A DNA stretch of 63,660 nucleotides from Butyrivibrio sp. Su6. Its GTDB lineage: Bacteria; Bacillota; Clostridia; Lachnospirales; Lachnospiraceae. The position numbers were made by a program, and so were the translations under genes. The notes beneath the pieces are model-generated. The model was not told where the DNA came from, searched no databases, and was given only the letters and a program-made list of their open reading frames with translations. This document shows, piece after piece, positions 54,793-63,452 of the stretch. The stretch covers positions 1 to 63,660 of the forward strand of contig NZ_FNUR01000018.1 of assembly GCF_900108105.1 (NCBI RefSeq), in the 5' to 3' direction. Positions within the stretch are counted from its first letter, which is position 1. Each line of letters begins with the position of its first letter.

Positions 54793-55575
54793 ATGAAACA
54801 GGAACAAAATTTACTTCAGATCATTGCGGGGAATTCAGGCAGATTCATAGGCCTTGTGCTTCTTATAGTACTGGCTTTTGCACTGGCATATCTGGCTGAA
54901 AAGATTGCAGCAAAGAAGGATCTGAAGGAAGGAAGAAAAACGGAGGGAATCTTAACACCCAGAAAGATGGCAATCATCGGTGTTTTCTCAGCAATATCTT
55001 TTGTGCTGATGCTTATAGAGTTTCCGCTTCCAATCGCACCAAGCTTTTACAAGTTTGACTTCAGCGACATTCCGGCTCTTATAGTTGGATTCGCTGCCGG
55101 TCCATTTGCAGGAGTTATGGTGGAGTTCATCAAGGTTACACTTAACGTTCTCATTCAGGGAACAACTTCTGCTTTCGTAGGAGAGATAGCTAACTTCGTG
55201 ATCGGAGCTTCTTTTGTAATGGTTGCTTCAATCGTTTACAGATTTAAGAGAACAAGGAAAACTGCTCTTATCGGATGCATTCTCGCAACACTTTGCATCG
55301 CATTTATCGGTGCAGCACTGAACGCATTCTTTATGATCCCTGCTTACGCCCTTATGTTTGGCGGTGTAGAGAACATCTTAAAAGCAGGAACAGAGATTTA
55401 TCCATTCGTTGATAATCTCTTTACATTCTGCCTGTTCTGCGTAGCACCATTTAACCTTATCAAGGGCATCGTTCACAGTGCAGTGACATTCCTTATCTAC
55501 AAGCAGATAAGTCCTATTTTAAAGGCAGAGCCTATGCTCGTTGCTAAAAAGAAAACAGCTGAAGCTGACGCGTGA
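54793..55575 (+). CDS. ribU: Riboflavin ECF transporter S component
   Basis: 260 residues, longer than the usual about 200 because of an additional N-terminal helix (about 18-36) and charged linker. The RibU core starts near 58 with KMAIIGVFSAISFVLMLIEF, and KFDFSDIPALIVGFAAGPFAG is the family hallmark; EIANFVIGASFV follows. It binds riboflavin and works with the shared EcfAAT module, which is not in this window. AAAGGAGGAAA precedes ATG 54793. Control by FMN is visible upstream. Confidence 0.93.
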   Translation: MKQEQNLLQIIAGNSGRFIGLVLLIVLAFALAYLAEKIAAKKDLKEGRKTEGILTPRKMAIIGVFSAISFVLMLIEFPLPIAPSFYKFDFSDIPALIVGFAAGPFAGVMVEFIKVTLNVLIQGTTSAFVGEIANFVIGASFVMVASIVYRFKRTRKTALIGCILATLCIAFIGAALNAFFMIPAYALMFGGVENILKAGTEIYPFVDNLFTFCLFCVAPFNLIKGIVHSAVTFLIYKQISPILKAEPMLVAKKKTAEADA

Positions 55576-55605
55576 TGGTGGCTGCAGTTTAATATGAGGG
55601 TTTTA

Positions 55606-55636
55606 AGAGTCGCATGTAAAAGTGCGACTCTTTTTG
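55606..55636 (+). terminator. Terminator of ribU
   Basis: AGAGTCGCA at 55606-55614 pairs with TGCGACTCT at 55623-55631, followed by TTTT. Short loop of 8 bases. Confidence 0.88.
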
Positions 55637-55664
55637 CGCCTTGTCTAATATGCTATACTATAAT
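55634..55664 (+). promoter_or_regulatory. Weak candidate promoter for the tsaE operon
   Basis: A perfect TATAAT is at 55659-55664, but the best upstream match (TTGCGC at 55634-55639) gives a 19-base spacer. It lies right after the ribU terminator and about 30 bases before tsaE, so a promoter is expected here. Confidence 0.4.
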
Positions 55665-55692
55665 TTAGAATGTGATATTTGTGAGGTTTTAT

Positions 55693-56130
55693 ATGGATAT
55701 AGTTACCAGACTTGAAACAAATAGTGCAAAAGAAACCTTCGAAATAGGAAAAAGAATCGGTGAAAATGCCACACCAGGCATGGTCTATACTCTGATTGGA
55801 GATCTGGGGGTTGGTAAAACTGTGCTCACTCAGGGAGTTGCAGCGGGACTTGGAATAAAGGGACCTGTCAGCAGCCCTACTTTCACAATCCTTCAGGTTT
55901 ACGACGAGGGAAGGATTCCTTTTTACCATTTTGATGTTTACAGAATTGGCGATGTGAGCGAGATGGATGAGATCGGCTATGAGGATTATTTCTATGGCGA
56001 TGGAATCTGCTTCGTTGAGTGGGCCAATCTGATCGAGGAGATTCTTCCTGAGCACTACACAGAGATTGTCATAGAAAAGAACCTTGAAAAAGGCTTTGAT
56101 TATCGTCTTATAACAATGACAAAGAAATGA
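55693..56130 (+). CDS. tsaE: tRNA threonylcarbamoyladenosine biosynthesis ATPase TsaE
   Basis: 145 residues from ATG 55693 (GTGAGG upstream); the longer TTG-initiated frame at 55672 is less likely. TLIGDLGVGKTVLTQGVAAGLG is Walker A, PVSSPTFTILQVY and FYHFDVYRI and FVEWANLIEEILP are family blocks. It drives the TsaB-TsaD complex for t6A37 modification of ANN-decoding tRNAs. Next gene is tsaB-rimI, 13 bases away. Confidence 0.93.
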   Translation: MDIVTRLETNSAKETFEIGKRIGENATPGMVYTLIGDLGVGKTVLTQGVAAGLGIKGPVSSPTFTILQVYDEGRIPFYHFDVYRIGDVSEMDEIGYEDYFYGDGICFVEWANLIEEILPEHYTEIVIEKNLEKGFDYRLITMTKK

Positions 56131-56143
56131 TCCGGAGATATAA

Positions 56144-57355
56144 ATGAAGATATTAGCAATTGATACATCAGGACTTGTGGGAGCTGTAGCTGTTTCAGAC
56201 GGCGATATGCTTCTTTCACAGTTCCTTATTCAGTACAAAACTACACACTCAGAGATACTTATGCCCATGCTTGATGACATCTGCAAAAAGGTTCATCTTG
56301 ACCTTTCCACTATCGATGCCATAGCTGTGGCTAAGGGCCCCGGCTCTTTTACGGGACTAAGGATAGGAAGTGCAACAGCCAAGGGACTTGCCCTTGCTCT
56401 TAATAAGCCTATAATAGCCATCCCAACTGTTGATGGCATTGCCTATAATCTCTACGGTGTTGAGAAGATCATCTGTCCTATGATGGATGCCAAAAGAAAT
56501 CAGGTATATACAGGTCTTTACACCTTCGTGCCAAACAGACAGGAGGGGAAGGTCCGCGAGCAGACCTTTGATATGCAGGTAATCCACGAGCAGTTTGCAA
56601 CTTCTGTGGAAAACATTGCTGAAGAGATCAACAAAATTGGAAAACCTGTAGTTCTTTTGGGAGATGGAGTTCCTGTGTACAGGGATAAGCTTGAAGGGCT
56701 TTTGACTGTTCCCTATTCCATCGCTCCATTCCATCAGAGCAGGCAGAATGCGGCAGCTCTTTGTGCCCTTGCCAATGTCTATGCCGCAGAGAACAGATTT
56801 ACAACAGCAGATGAGTTTGCACCTGACTATTTAAGGCTGTCCCAGGCTGAGCGCGAGGCCAAGGAAAATGGCGGCGCAGCGCCTAAAAAGGACAACACTC
56901 CAAAGGCTCCGGGAATCATCAGGGTAAGAGAGATGACTCCTGAAGATGTGGATGATGCCTATAAGCTTGAAGAAATGAACCTTGGCAGAGAAGCCTGGAC
57001 TAAAAAGCAGCTTCTTGATGCCATGACCCGTGATGATACGATCTATCTTGTTGCTGAAAAGGCCGGAAGGATCGTGGGTCTTTGCGGAGTCCAGAATATA
57101 TCAGGAGAGGGCGAGATAACCAATGTGTCAGTATCGCCTGACACCAGAAGAGAGGGCGTCGCCTACAAGATGATGAGGCAGCTCCTTGAAAGAGGCCGTG
57201 GACTTGGTATAGGTGACTACACTCTTGAAGTAAGAGCAGGCAATGCCCCTGCCATAGGTCTTTACGAGCGTCTTGGATTTGTGTCTGAGGGCAAAAGACC
57301 CGGATTTTATGAGGATCCCAAAGAGGATGCCGTTATTTATTGGAAAAGGAAATAA
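56144..57355 (+). CDS. tsaB-rimI: Fusion of TsaB and RimI (tRNA t6A factor plus GNAT acetyltransferase)
   Basis: 403 residues, about twice TsaB length. Residues 1-235 are TsaB: ILAIDTSGLVGAVAV, KGPGSFTGLRIG and AKGLALALNKPI. A short Ala/Gly/Lys linker (about 243-258) leads into a RimI-type GNAT domain: IRVREMTPEDV, ITNVSVSPDTRREGVAYKMM (acetyl-CoA loop) and LEVRAGNAPAIGLYERLGF. TsaB supports t6A synthesis; RimI acetylates ribosomal protein S18 N-terminus. In many Firmicutes the genes are adjacent but separate; here they are one frame. Confidence 0.93.
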   Translation: MKILAIDTSGLVGAVAVSDGDMLLSQFLIQYKTTHSEILMPMLDDICKKVHLDLSTIDAIAVAKGPGSFTGLRIGSATAKGLALALNKPIIAIPTVDGIAYNLYGVEKIICPMMDAKRNQVYTGLYTFVPNRQEGKVREQTFDMQVIHEQFATSVENIAEEINKIGKPVVLLGDGVPVYRDKLEGLLTVPYSIAPFHQSRQNAAALCALANVYAAENRFTTADEFAPDYLRLSQAEREAKENGGAAPKKDNTPKAPGIIRVREMTPEDVDDAYKLEEMNLGREAWTKKQLLDAMTRDDTIYLVAEKAGRIVGLCGVQNISGEGEITNVSVSPDTRREGVAYKMMRQLLERGRGLGIGDYTLEVRAGNAPAIGLYERLGFVSEGKRPGFYEDPKEDAVIYWKRK

Positions 57356-57358
57356 TTT

Positions 57359-58279
57359 ATGATAGATGTTTGTTTACTTGGAACCGGCGGAATGATGCCC
57401 CTTCCAAACCGTTATCTCACATCACTTCTTGTGAGATATAACGGAAAATGTATTTTGATCGATGCCGGCGAGGCCACACAGATTGCCATGAAAAAGAAAG
57501 GCGTCAGCGCCAAGCCCATCGACGTGATCTGTTTTACCCATTACCATGCAGACCATATCAGCGGACTGCCGGGACTTCTTTTGACCATGGGAAATGCAGA
57601 GCGCACGGAGCCTCTTTTGATGGTAGGACCCAAGGGGCTTGAAAAGGTGGTTAATTCACTTCGCGTGATTGCTCCGGAGCTCCCATTTAAGATCAACTTT
57701 ATGGAGCTTAATGAGAATGAAAAAGAGTTTTCTCTGGAGGAATTTCCTGAGTTTACCATAAAGGCATTCAAGGTTAATCATAATATTACGTGCTATGGTT
57801 ACACCATGGAGCTTAAACGCCAGGGCAAGTTTAATGTGGAAGCGGCCACGGCAGCAGGGATAGACAGGCAGTACTGGAACAGGCTTCAAAAGGGCAACAC
57901 TATTGAGCTTGAGGATGGAAGAGTATTTACTCCCGATATGGTGCTTGGAGAGACCAGAAAGGGACTCAAACTTACTTATACAACGGATTCACGTCCTACG
58001 GACAGTATCGTGAAGAATGCGAAAGATTCAGATCTTTTCATATGCGAGGGAATGTATGGAGAGCCTGATAAGATCGCAAAGGCCAAAGAGTACAAGCATA
58101 TGACTTTCTATGAGGCAGCTAAGATGGCATCAAGAGCGGGGGTAAAAGAGCTGTGGCTTACTCATTACAGTCCTTCACTTGTAAATCCGGCAGAATATTT
58201 ACCGGAAACAAAAAAGATTTTCCAAAATGTAGTGGCAGCAAAAGACGGCAGAAGTGTCACACTTAAGTTTGAAGAGTAA
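57359..58279 (+). CDS. rnz: Ribonuclease Z (MBL-fold tRNA 3' endonuclease)
   Basis: 306 residues. FTHYHADHISGLPGLLLTMG is the zinc-binding HxHxDH motif. VNHNITCYGYTMEL, TYTTDSRPTDSIV, HMTFYEAAKMA and the final ELWLTHYSPS match RNase Z rather than general MBL hydrolases. It cuts the 3' trailer of pre-tRNAs. It starts 3 bases after tsaB-rimI, keeping tRNA-maturation genes together. Confidence 0.85.
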   Translation: MIDVCLLGTGGMMPLPNRYLTSLLVRYNGKCILIDAGEATQIAMKKKGVSAKPIDVICFTHYHADHISGLPGLLLTMGNAERTEPLLMVGPKGLEKVVNSLRVIAPELPFKINFMELNENEKEFSLEEFPEFTIKAFKVNHNITCYGYTMELKRQGKFNVEAATAAGIDRQYWNRLQKGNTIELEDGRVFTPDMVLGETRKGLKLTYTTDSRPTDSIVKNAKDSDLFICEGMYGEPDKIAKAKEYKHMTFYEAAKMASRAGVKELWLTHYSPSLVNPAEYLPETKKIFQNVVAAKDGRSVTLKFEE

Positions 58280-58304
58280 AAGAGCTTAAGAAAGCGAGGG
58301 GGCT

Positions 58305-58871
58305 ATGGAAAACACAAAATCAGCAGTGATCAAGTCGGTATTACTGGTAGTTTTTGGCGCACTTGTTGTACTGGGACTTTTTCTTCTTTTTACCAGGAAT
58401 CAACGCTCGTCCAATGAAGAGAACTATACATTGACGGTGGTTGACCAGATCACAACAACTAATCTGGAAAAAGACTATCCGGCCAATCCCAGGAAGGTTG
58501 TGGAAATGTACGCCAACATAATGAAGGTGCTCTACAAGGAGACCTATACTGACGATCAGCAAAAGAAGATGCTGGATGTTTTAGCGGGGTTAATGGATGA
58601 TGAGCTTTTGGCCAATCAGTCCAATTTCTATCAGTCCATGAAAAATGAGGTAAAGACAAGGCGGGATGAGGATTACTCAATCCCCACTTACCAAGTGCAG
58701 AGCAGAGAGCCTGAGGTTGTAACAGTTGAAGGCAGGAAAATGTGCAATGTTGACTGTTATCTTAATCTTAGAAAGGGTACTGCAAGCCAGGGGCTTTACT
58801 ACATGTTTATTTTGAGACAGGATGATTCCGGCAAGTGGAAGATCCTTGGGTGGACACAAAAAGCGAATTAA
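58305..58871 (+). CDS. DUF6715-like membrane-anchored protein
   Basis: 188 residues with one N-terminal helix (about 9-30) and an extracytoplasmic domain. EKDYPANPRKVVEMYANIMKVLY and a closing YYMFILRQDDSGKWKILGW, a NTF2-like ending, are recalled from the DUF6715 family of Lachnospiraceae. GAGGGGG precedes ATG 58305. Function unknown. It is placed between RNase Z and the deacetylase, and probably moves with this conserved cluster. Confidence 0.65.
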   Translation: MENTKSAVIKSVLLVVFGALVVLGLFLLFTRNQRSSNEENYTLTVVDQITTTNLEKDYPANPRKVVEMYANIMKVLYKETYTDDQQKKMLDVLAGLMDDELLANQSNFYQSMKNEVKTRRDEDYSIPTYQVQSREPEVVTVEGRKMCNVDCYLNLRKGTASQGLYYMFILRQDDSGKWKILGWTQKAN

Positions 58872-58891
58872 GTTTTCAGGAGGAAATATTT

Positions 58892-59782
58892 TTGGTTGAG
58901 TATCATGCAGACGACTATGGCCTTTTTCCGGAGCAGAGTCGTCATATTATAGACTGCTATCACAACGGAGCTCTTAACGGCATAAGCATCATGCCAAACA
59001 GCCCCTATCTCAAGGAGTGCATGGATGCCATAGAGGATATCAGAAAAGAACTCTTTGTGACAGTACATATTAATTTTGTTGAGGGAAAGCCTCTTACAGG
59101 CGACAAGGCATCAAGACTTATTGACGCTGACGGAAATTTTAATATCGGTTTTATCAAGCTCCTTGTAATGAGCTATGTTCCGGTAATGCGACTTCTTTAT
59201 TCTAAACAGGTGAAAAAAGAGGTTGAGGCCCAGATCGAAGCCTGCAGACCTTACATGAATGATGGCGTTTTCAGGATTGACGGACATGTTCATTACCACA
59301 TGATTCCTGCTATTTTTGACGCTGTTATGGATGTGATAAAAGAAAAGAATCTTCAGGTTTCATATATAAGATTTCCGAAGGAAGAAATATCAATTTACAA
59401 AAAAGCTGCCTCAAAGCTTACAGGTATCTCTTTTGTAAATGTACTTAAGGTGCTCATCCTGAATTTCCTCTCCGGAAGAAATAAGAGAAAATACAGAAAT
59501 GAACTGGATAGCCTGAAGGTAGAAGATAAGCTCTTTATGGGAGTTATGATGTCGGGCCACATGTTTTATGACAATGTAAAAGCCTGCCTTCCTTTTGCAG
59601 GAGAGATTCTTGCTGACAGGGGAAAGAGCAGCATGGAAATTCTTTTCCACCCGGGAGATGTATCAAACTCTACAGATATAGGTCTTCTTACCAGCAAGGA
59701 CGATTACAATTTCCTCACAAGTGGGAACAGATTCAAAGAAGCGGAAGCTCTGAAGAAATTTGGTGGAAATCTTAAAAGATAA
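58892..59782 (+). CDS. ChbG/YdjC-family carbohydrate deacetylase
   Basis: 296 residues from TTG 58892; AGGAGG at 58879 is 7 bases before it, whereas an in-frame ATG at 58835 overlaps the previous gene and has no site. [11 protein letters not shown] is the metal-binding start, [13 protein letters not shown] and [13 protein letters not shown] supply His ligands, and EILFHPGD closes the site. YdjC/ChbG enzymes remove acetyl groups from chito-oligosaccharides or hopanoid-linked sugars. The substrate here may be cell-wall derived. Confidence 0.85.
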   Translation: MVEYHADDYGLFPEQSRHIIDCYHNGALNGISIMPNSPYLKECMDAIEDIRKELFVTVHINFVEGKPLTGDKASRLIDADGNFNIGFIKLLVMSYVPVMRLLYSKQVKKEVEAQIEACRPYMNDGVFRIDGHVHYHMIPAIFDAVMDVIKEKNLQVSYIRFPKEEISIYKKAASKLTGISFVNVLKVLILNFLSGRNKRKYRNELDSLKVEDKLFMGVMMSGHMFYDNVKACLPFAGEILADRGKSSMEILFHPGDVSNSTDIGLLTSKDDYNFLTSGNRFKEAEALKKFGGNLKR

Positions 59783-59796
59783 AGGTACAAAAAGAT

Positions 59797-60927
59797 ATGG
59801 AAATAAATAAAAATGTCGAGGATGACGGCGTCATCTTTATGTCAATAAAAGAAGGAAAAAACAGCGCAGTTGCCGAAAAGGAAGCTGGTGATGTGACTAT
59901 ACTTGCCATTGAGAGCAGCTGTGATGAAACTGCGGCAGCAGTGGTGAGAAACGGCAGAGAAGTTCTCTCAAACATCATTTCTTCCCAGATTGCGCTTCAT
60001 ACGATCTATGGTGGTGTTGTTCCGGAGATTGCATCCAGAAAGCATGTTGAAAAAATGAACGGTTGCATAAGAGCAGCTCTTTCAGAAGCAAATCTGACTC
60101 TGGAAGATATTGACGCTATTGCAGTTACCTACGGCCCGGGGCTTGTGGGAGCTCTTTTGGTGGGTGTTTCTGAGGCTAAAGCAATCTCTTTTGCCACAGG
60201 AAAGCCGCTTATCGGTGTGCATCACATAGAGGGACATATCAGTGCAAACTTTATTGAGAATAAAGACCTTGAGCCTCCTTTTGTATGCCTTGTGGTTTCC
60301 GGTGGTCATTCGCACCTTGTTGTTGTAAAGGACTATGGCGAGTACGAGATTATCGGACAGACCAGGGATGACGCAGCAGGAGAGGCCTTTGACAAAGTGG
60401 CAAGGGCTATTGGACTTGGATACCCCGGCGGTCCCAAGATTGACAAGGCGGCAAAAGAGGGAAATCCTGATGCCTTTACATTCCCGCAGGCTCAGATCCC
60501 TGACGCGGAATACGATTTTTCTTTTAGCGGATTAAAATCATCTGTACTAAATTACATAAACCAGGCAAAGATGCAGGGCCAGGAGCTTGACCAGGCCGAT
60601 GTTGCTGCTTCATTCCAAAAGGCGGTGGTTGAGGTTCTCGTTTCTCATGCCATAAAGGCCTGCAAGGAATATGGCTACGACAAGCTCGCTATAGCCGGCG
60701 GTGTTGCGTCCAATTCAGGACTTCGAGAGCTTATGGAAAAAGAATGCGCCAGGGAAAACATAAAGTTCTACAGGCCTTCACCGGTTCTTTGTACTGATAA
60801 TGCAGCAATGATCGGCGCAGCAGCCTACTATGAATACAAAAAGGGCGTGCGCTTCGGACTAGATATGAATGCAGTTCCCAATCTTCCACTTGGAGATCGC
60901 GAGCGAAGATTCCACGGAAGGCAGTAA
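59797..60927 (+). CDS. tsaD: tRNA N6-adenosine threonylcarbamoyltransferase
   Basis: 376 residues. [34 protein letters not shown], the [11 protein letters not shown] metal His pair, [12 protein letters not shown] and [15 protein letters not shown] are all intact. It transfers the threonylcarbamoyl group to A37 of tRNA together with TsaB and TsaE, encoded about 3 kb upstream. About 30 acidic residues precede the domain; a shorter start at ATG 59839 is possible. A ribosome binding site is weak. Confidence 0.95.
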   Translation: MEINKNVEDDGVIFMSIKEGKNSAVAEKEAGDVTILAIESSCDETAAAVVRNGREVLSNIISSQIALHTIYGGVVPEIASRKHVEKMNGCIRAALSEANLTLEDIDAIAVTYGPGLVGALLVGVSEAKAISFATGKPLIGVHHIEGHISANFIENKDLEPPFVCLVVSGGHSHLVVVKDYGEYEIIGQTRDDAAGEAFDKVARAIGLGYPGGPKIDKAAKEGNPDAFTFPQAQIPDAEYDFSFSGLKSSVLNYINQAKMQGQELDQADVAASFQKAVVEVLVSHAIKACKEYGYDKLAIAGGVASNSGLRELMEKECARENIKFYRPSPVLCTDNAAMIGAAAYYEYKKGVRFGLDMNAVPNLPLGDRERRFHGRQ

Positions 60928-61028
60928 GGAAGCATACTGCTGTACATATTTTTGTTAAAATGCGAATAAGTAAGACTTCTTGCGTGCAAAAGCGGAAAAA
61001 ATCTATATACATCCATGAGGAGATGACA

Positions 61029-61745
61029 ATGAAGACAGTTGCGGTGGTGCTGGCTGCAGGAAGCGGCAGCAGGATGAAAAGTGATGTTAAAAAGCAGTAC
61101 ATGGAGCTTGGCGGAAAACCGCTCATATACTACTCTCTAAAGGCTTTTGAAGAGAGCCTTATAGACGACATTGTTCTTGTGGTTTCTCGCGGAGACATTG
61201 ACTATGTGAGAAATGAAATCGTGAATAAGTACGGATTTGATAAGGTTACAGCTATTGTTGAAGGCGGCCTATACCGCTATCACAGCGTGCGCCTCGGCCT
61301 CCAGGCAGCAGATCCGGATTGCGACTATGCCTTTATCCACGATGGAGCCAGACCTTTTGTGGATAATGACATTATTTTGCGCGCTCTTCATGGAGTTAAG
61401 GAGTATGGTGCCTGCGTAGTGGGCATGCCTGTAAAAGACACCATAAAGATTGCCGATGATAACGGCTTTGCCCAGACTACTCCGGACAGGTCAAAGACAT
61501 GGATGATCCAGACGCCACAGGTCTTTTCCTATAAGATGATCCTTGACCTCTATCAGAGACTTGACAGGGAAGAGGGAGAGCTCATGGCGAAGGGTGTCAA
61601 CATCACTGACGATGCCATGGTAGTTGAGTATTTTTCAGATAAAAAAGTTAAGCTCATCGAGGGCTCTTATAACAATATCAAGATCACTACACCTGAGGAT
61701 ATTCCAGCCGCAGAGGCGATTTTAAATGGGATAAAGAAGGGATGA
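61029..61745 (+). CDS. ispD: 2-C-methyl-D-erythritol 4-phosphate cytidylyltransferase
   Basis: 238 residues from ATG 61029 with GAGGAG upstream; an ATG at 60960 has no site. VVLAAGSGSRMKSDVKKQY is the CTP loop, FIHDGARPFVDN and IQTPQVF follow, and NITDDAMVVEYF has the canonical IspD block missing in the paralogue at 16691. It makes CDP-ME in the MEP isoprenoid route, which also feeds undecaprenyl carriers used by the glycan genes. Confidence 0.88.
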   Translation: MKTVAVVLAAGSGSRMKSDVKKQYMELGGKPLIYYSLKAFEESLIDDIVLVVSRGDIDYVRNEIVNKYGFDKVTAIVEGGLYRYHSVRLGLQAADPDCDYAFIHDGARPFVDNDIILRALHGVKEYGACVVGMPVKDTIKIADDNGFAQTTPDRSKTWMIQTPQVFSYKMILDLYQRLDREEGELMAKGVNITDDAMVVEYFSDKKVKLIEGSYNNIKITTPEDIPAAEAILNGIKKG

Positions 61746-61760
61746 GTGAGGCGCGGGTAA

Positions 61761-62852
61761 ATGATGCGAAAAAAGATATTGATGGTCGGACCGGACAGAG
61801 GTGTCCATGGCGGGATATCTGCTGTAGTTAATGAATTTTATAAAGCAGGCTTGGACGATAAGGTTGAACTTAAATATATAAGCACAATGCGTGAAGGCAG
61901 TAAGGTGAAAAAGGCACTTATTGCCGGACGCGCATATTTGGATTTTTTAACAAAACTTGGCTGGTGTGATATTGTACATGTTCATTTTTCATCAGATTCA
62001 AGCTTTGTTCGTAAGTCTTTTTTTATTAAAACAGCATACAAACATGGAAAGAAGATAGTACTCCACCAACATGGTGGAGATTTTATTAATTATTACGAGA
62101 ACCAGTTGAGTGATAGACAGAGAAGAAATGTAAAAGACATTCTTTCAATGGGAAACAGAATGTTGGTGCTTACTTCATTTTGGAAGGATTTCTTTTCAAC
62201 TATCATCGATGGTGAAAAAATTGAAGTTTTCCCTAATGGTATAGTGACAAACGATAGCAATCGCGTTGCATATGCTATGGATGGAAATACAAATGCATTA
62301 TTGGCGGACAAAGACTTTACCAAAATTCTTTTTCTTGGAAGAATATGCAGGGAAAAAGGCCTTGATGAATTATTGGAGGCTATGGATGGCATACATGTAA
62401 TGATTCCGGAAGCTAAGTTATATATAGGCGGAATATATGAGGATGAGTCTTATAAAGAGGAATTTGGGAAGCGTTCTGACTATATAACTTATCTTGGATG
62501 GCTTGATGAAAAGGGAAAGGACATGTATCTGAAAAAATGTGGCATCCTAGTCCTTCCATCATATTTCGAAGGTTTTGGAATGACCATAATAGAAGCGATG
62601 TTAAGGGAAGATGCTGTTATAGGAAGTAATGTAGGCGGAATACCTGACATCATAGAAAACCGTGAAAATGGTATTTTAATACCAGCCAAGGATTCTTTTG
62701 CATTAAAAAATGCGTTACTTGAACTCATAAATGATAAAGAAAAAGCAAAAGAATATGGAAAAAAGGGTAAGGAAAAGGTAAAAAAATACTATTCTGTCGA
62801 AAAAAATATAGAAAGACTCTTAGATCTATATGATAGATGTATGTTGGAGTGA
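61761..62852 (+). CDS. GT4 family glycosyltransferase
   Basis: 363 residues. ILMVGPDRGVHGGISAVV is the N-terminal Gly-rich acceptor loop of GT-B enzymes. VHVHFSSDSSFVRKS and LHQHGG follow, FLGRICREKGLDELLEAM marks the start of the donor domain and LPSYFEGFGMTIIEAM is the ExxxxxxxE donor-binding motif. The base composition is more AT-rich than the genes before it. It lies just before the rRNA operon, away from the main glycan locus, and may be a later arrival. Confidence 0.88.
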   Translation: MMRKKILMVGPDRGVHGGISAVVNEFYKAGLDDKVELKYISTMREGSKVKKALIAGRAYLDFLTKLGWCDIVHVHFSSDSSFVRKSFFIKTAYKHGKKIVLHQHGGDFINYYENQLSDRQRRNVKDILSMGNRMLVLTSFWKDFFSTIIDGEKIEVFPNGIVTNDSNRVAYAMDGNTNALLADKDFTKILFLGRICREKGLDELLEAMDGIHVMIPEAKLYIGGIYEDESYKEEFGKRSDYITYLGWLDEKGKDMYLKKCGILVLPSYFEGFGMTIIEAMLREDAVIGSNVGGIPDIIENRENGILIPAKDSFALKNALLELINDKEKAKEYGKKGKEKVKKYYSVEKNIERLLDLYDRCMLE

Positions 62853-62975
62853 AAAAAGCAGTAAACATGCGTATTGCGGCAGATAACTGGGGTAGAGTAC
62901 TTAATGGCGATGCGTGAAGTTGATTCTTGAAAAAGCGTAAAAAAAGAAAAAAATAAAAAAAGTTTCAAATTACGC

Positions 62976-63004
62976 TTGACATAAGGGTCGCCCTTTGTTA
63001 ATAT
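62976..63004 (+). promoter_or_regulatory. Strong rRNA/tRNA operon promoter
   Basis: Consensus TTGACA at 62976-62981, then with 17 bases TAATAT at 62999-63004; a perfect TATAAT at 63002 gives a 20-base spacer. An A-rich UP-like tract (62940-62970) precedes it. The spacer contains the palindrome AAGGGTCGCCCTT. No gene was seen between 62853 and 62940. Confidence 0.7.
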
Positions 63005-63014
63005 AATTCTTGCG

Positions 63015-63043
63015 CTGCGGCGAGAACGAAAGAACTTCCGCAG
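63015..63043 (+). repeat. Leader hairpin before the tRNA genes
   Basis: CTGCGG at 63015-63020 pairs with CCGCAG at 63038-63043 around CGAGAACGAAAGAACTT. The loop resembles the hairpins at 29866 and 27781. Confidence 0.45.
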
Positions 63044-63058
63044 AAACAATAAATATTC

Positions 63059-63144
63059 GGAGCGATATCGAAGCGGTCATAACGAGGCGGTCTTGAAAAC
63101 CGTTTGGCGGCAACGCCACAAGGGTTCGAATCCCTTTCGCTCCG
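63059..63144 (+). tRNA. tRNA-Ser (anticodon UGA)
   Basis: Acceptor GGAGCGA (63059-63065) pairs with TCGCTCC (63137-63143); G at 63144 is the discriminator. The anticodon loop CTTGAAA gives UGA. A long variable arm (TTTGGCGGCAACGCCAC) confirms the class II serine type. T-arm GGGTTCGAATCCC is intact. CCA is not encoded. Confidence 0.95.
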
Positions 63145-63203
63145 CTTAATTATGAACACGCTGCTTTACAATAATCAAATAATTATTGTTAATCAACTAT
63201 TTT

Positions 63204-63292
63204 GCAGAAGTACTCAAGTGGTTGAAGAGACACCCCTGGAAAGGGTGCAGGTCGTTAATAGCGGCGCGAGGGTTCAAATCCCTCCTTCTGCG
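63204..63292 (+). tRNA. tRNA-Ser (anticodon GGA)
   Basis: Acceptor GCAGAAG (63204-63210) pairs with CTTCTGC (63285-63291), discriminator G. The anticodon loop CTGGAAA gives GGA. The long variable arm (GCAGGTCGTTAATAGCGGC) is class II, and the T-arm is GGGTTCAAATCCC. CCA is not encoded. Confidence 0.95.
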
Positions 63293-63450
63293 TTGCCTTA
63301 TGCAACTAGTAAGGCTCATAATTACAGCACCTTGACAAATAAACAGTAATGCAACCCTGAAAAATTCCAAGAGAATTTATTCAGAACAAAGATTTAGTAA
63401 ATAACGGACAGAACAAAAGCCAAGCTTAGTTCTAGCCTGATTAAACTTTT
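63293..63450 (+). other. 16S rRNA leader
   Basis: No gene. TTGACA at 63332-63337 has no good -10 at normal spacing. The segment probably carries processing and antitermination signals of the pre-rRNA; none could be assigned with confidence. Confidence 0.4.
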
Positions 63451-63452
63451 AA

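Noticed and set aside
54657..54899. Frame overlapping the FMN riboswitch and ribU
   Set aside because: The riboswitch, its terminator and the ribU frame explain the sequence fully.
63104..63349. Frame covering both tRNA genes
   Set aside because: It crosses two complete tRNA genes and has no ribosome binding site.
63332..63355. Second rRNA promoter from TTGACA at 63332
   Set aside because: No -10 at usable spacing; the promoter at 62976 is better.
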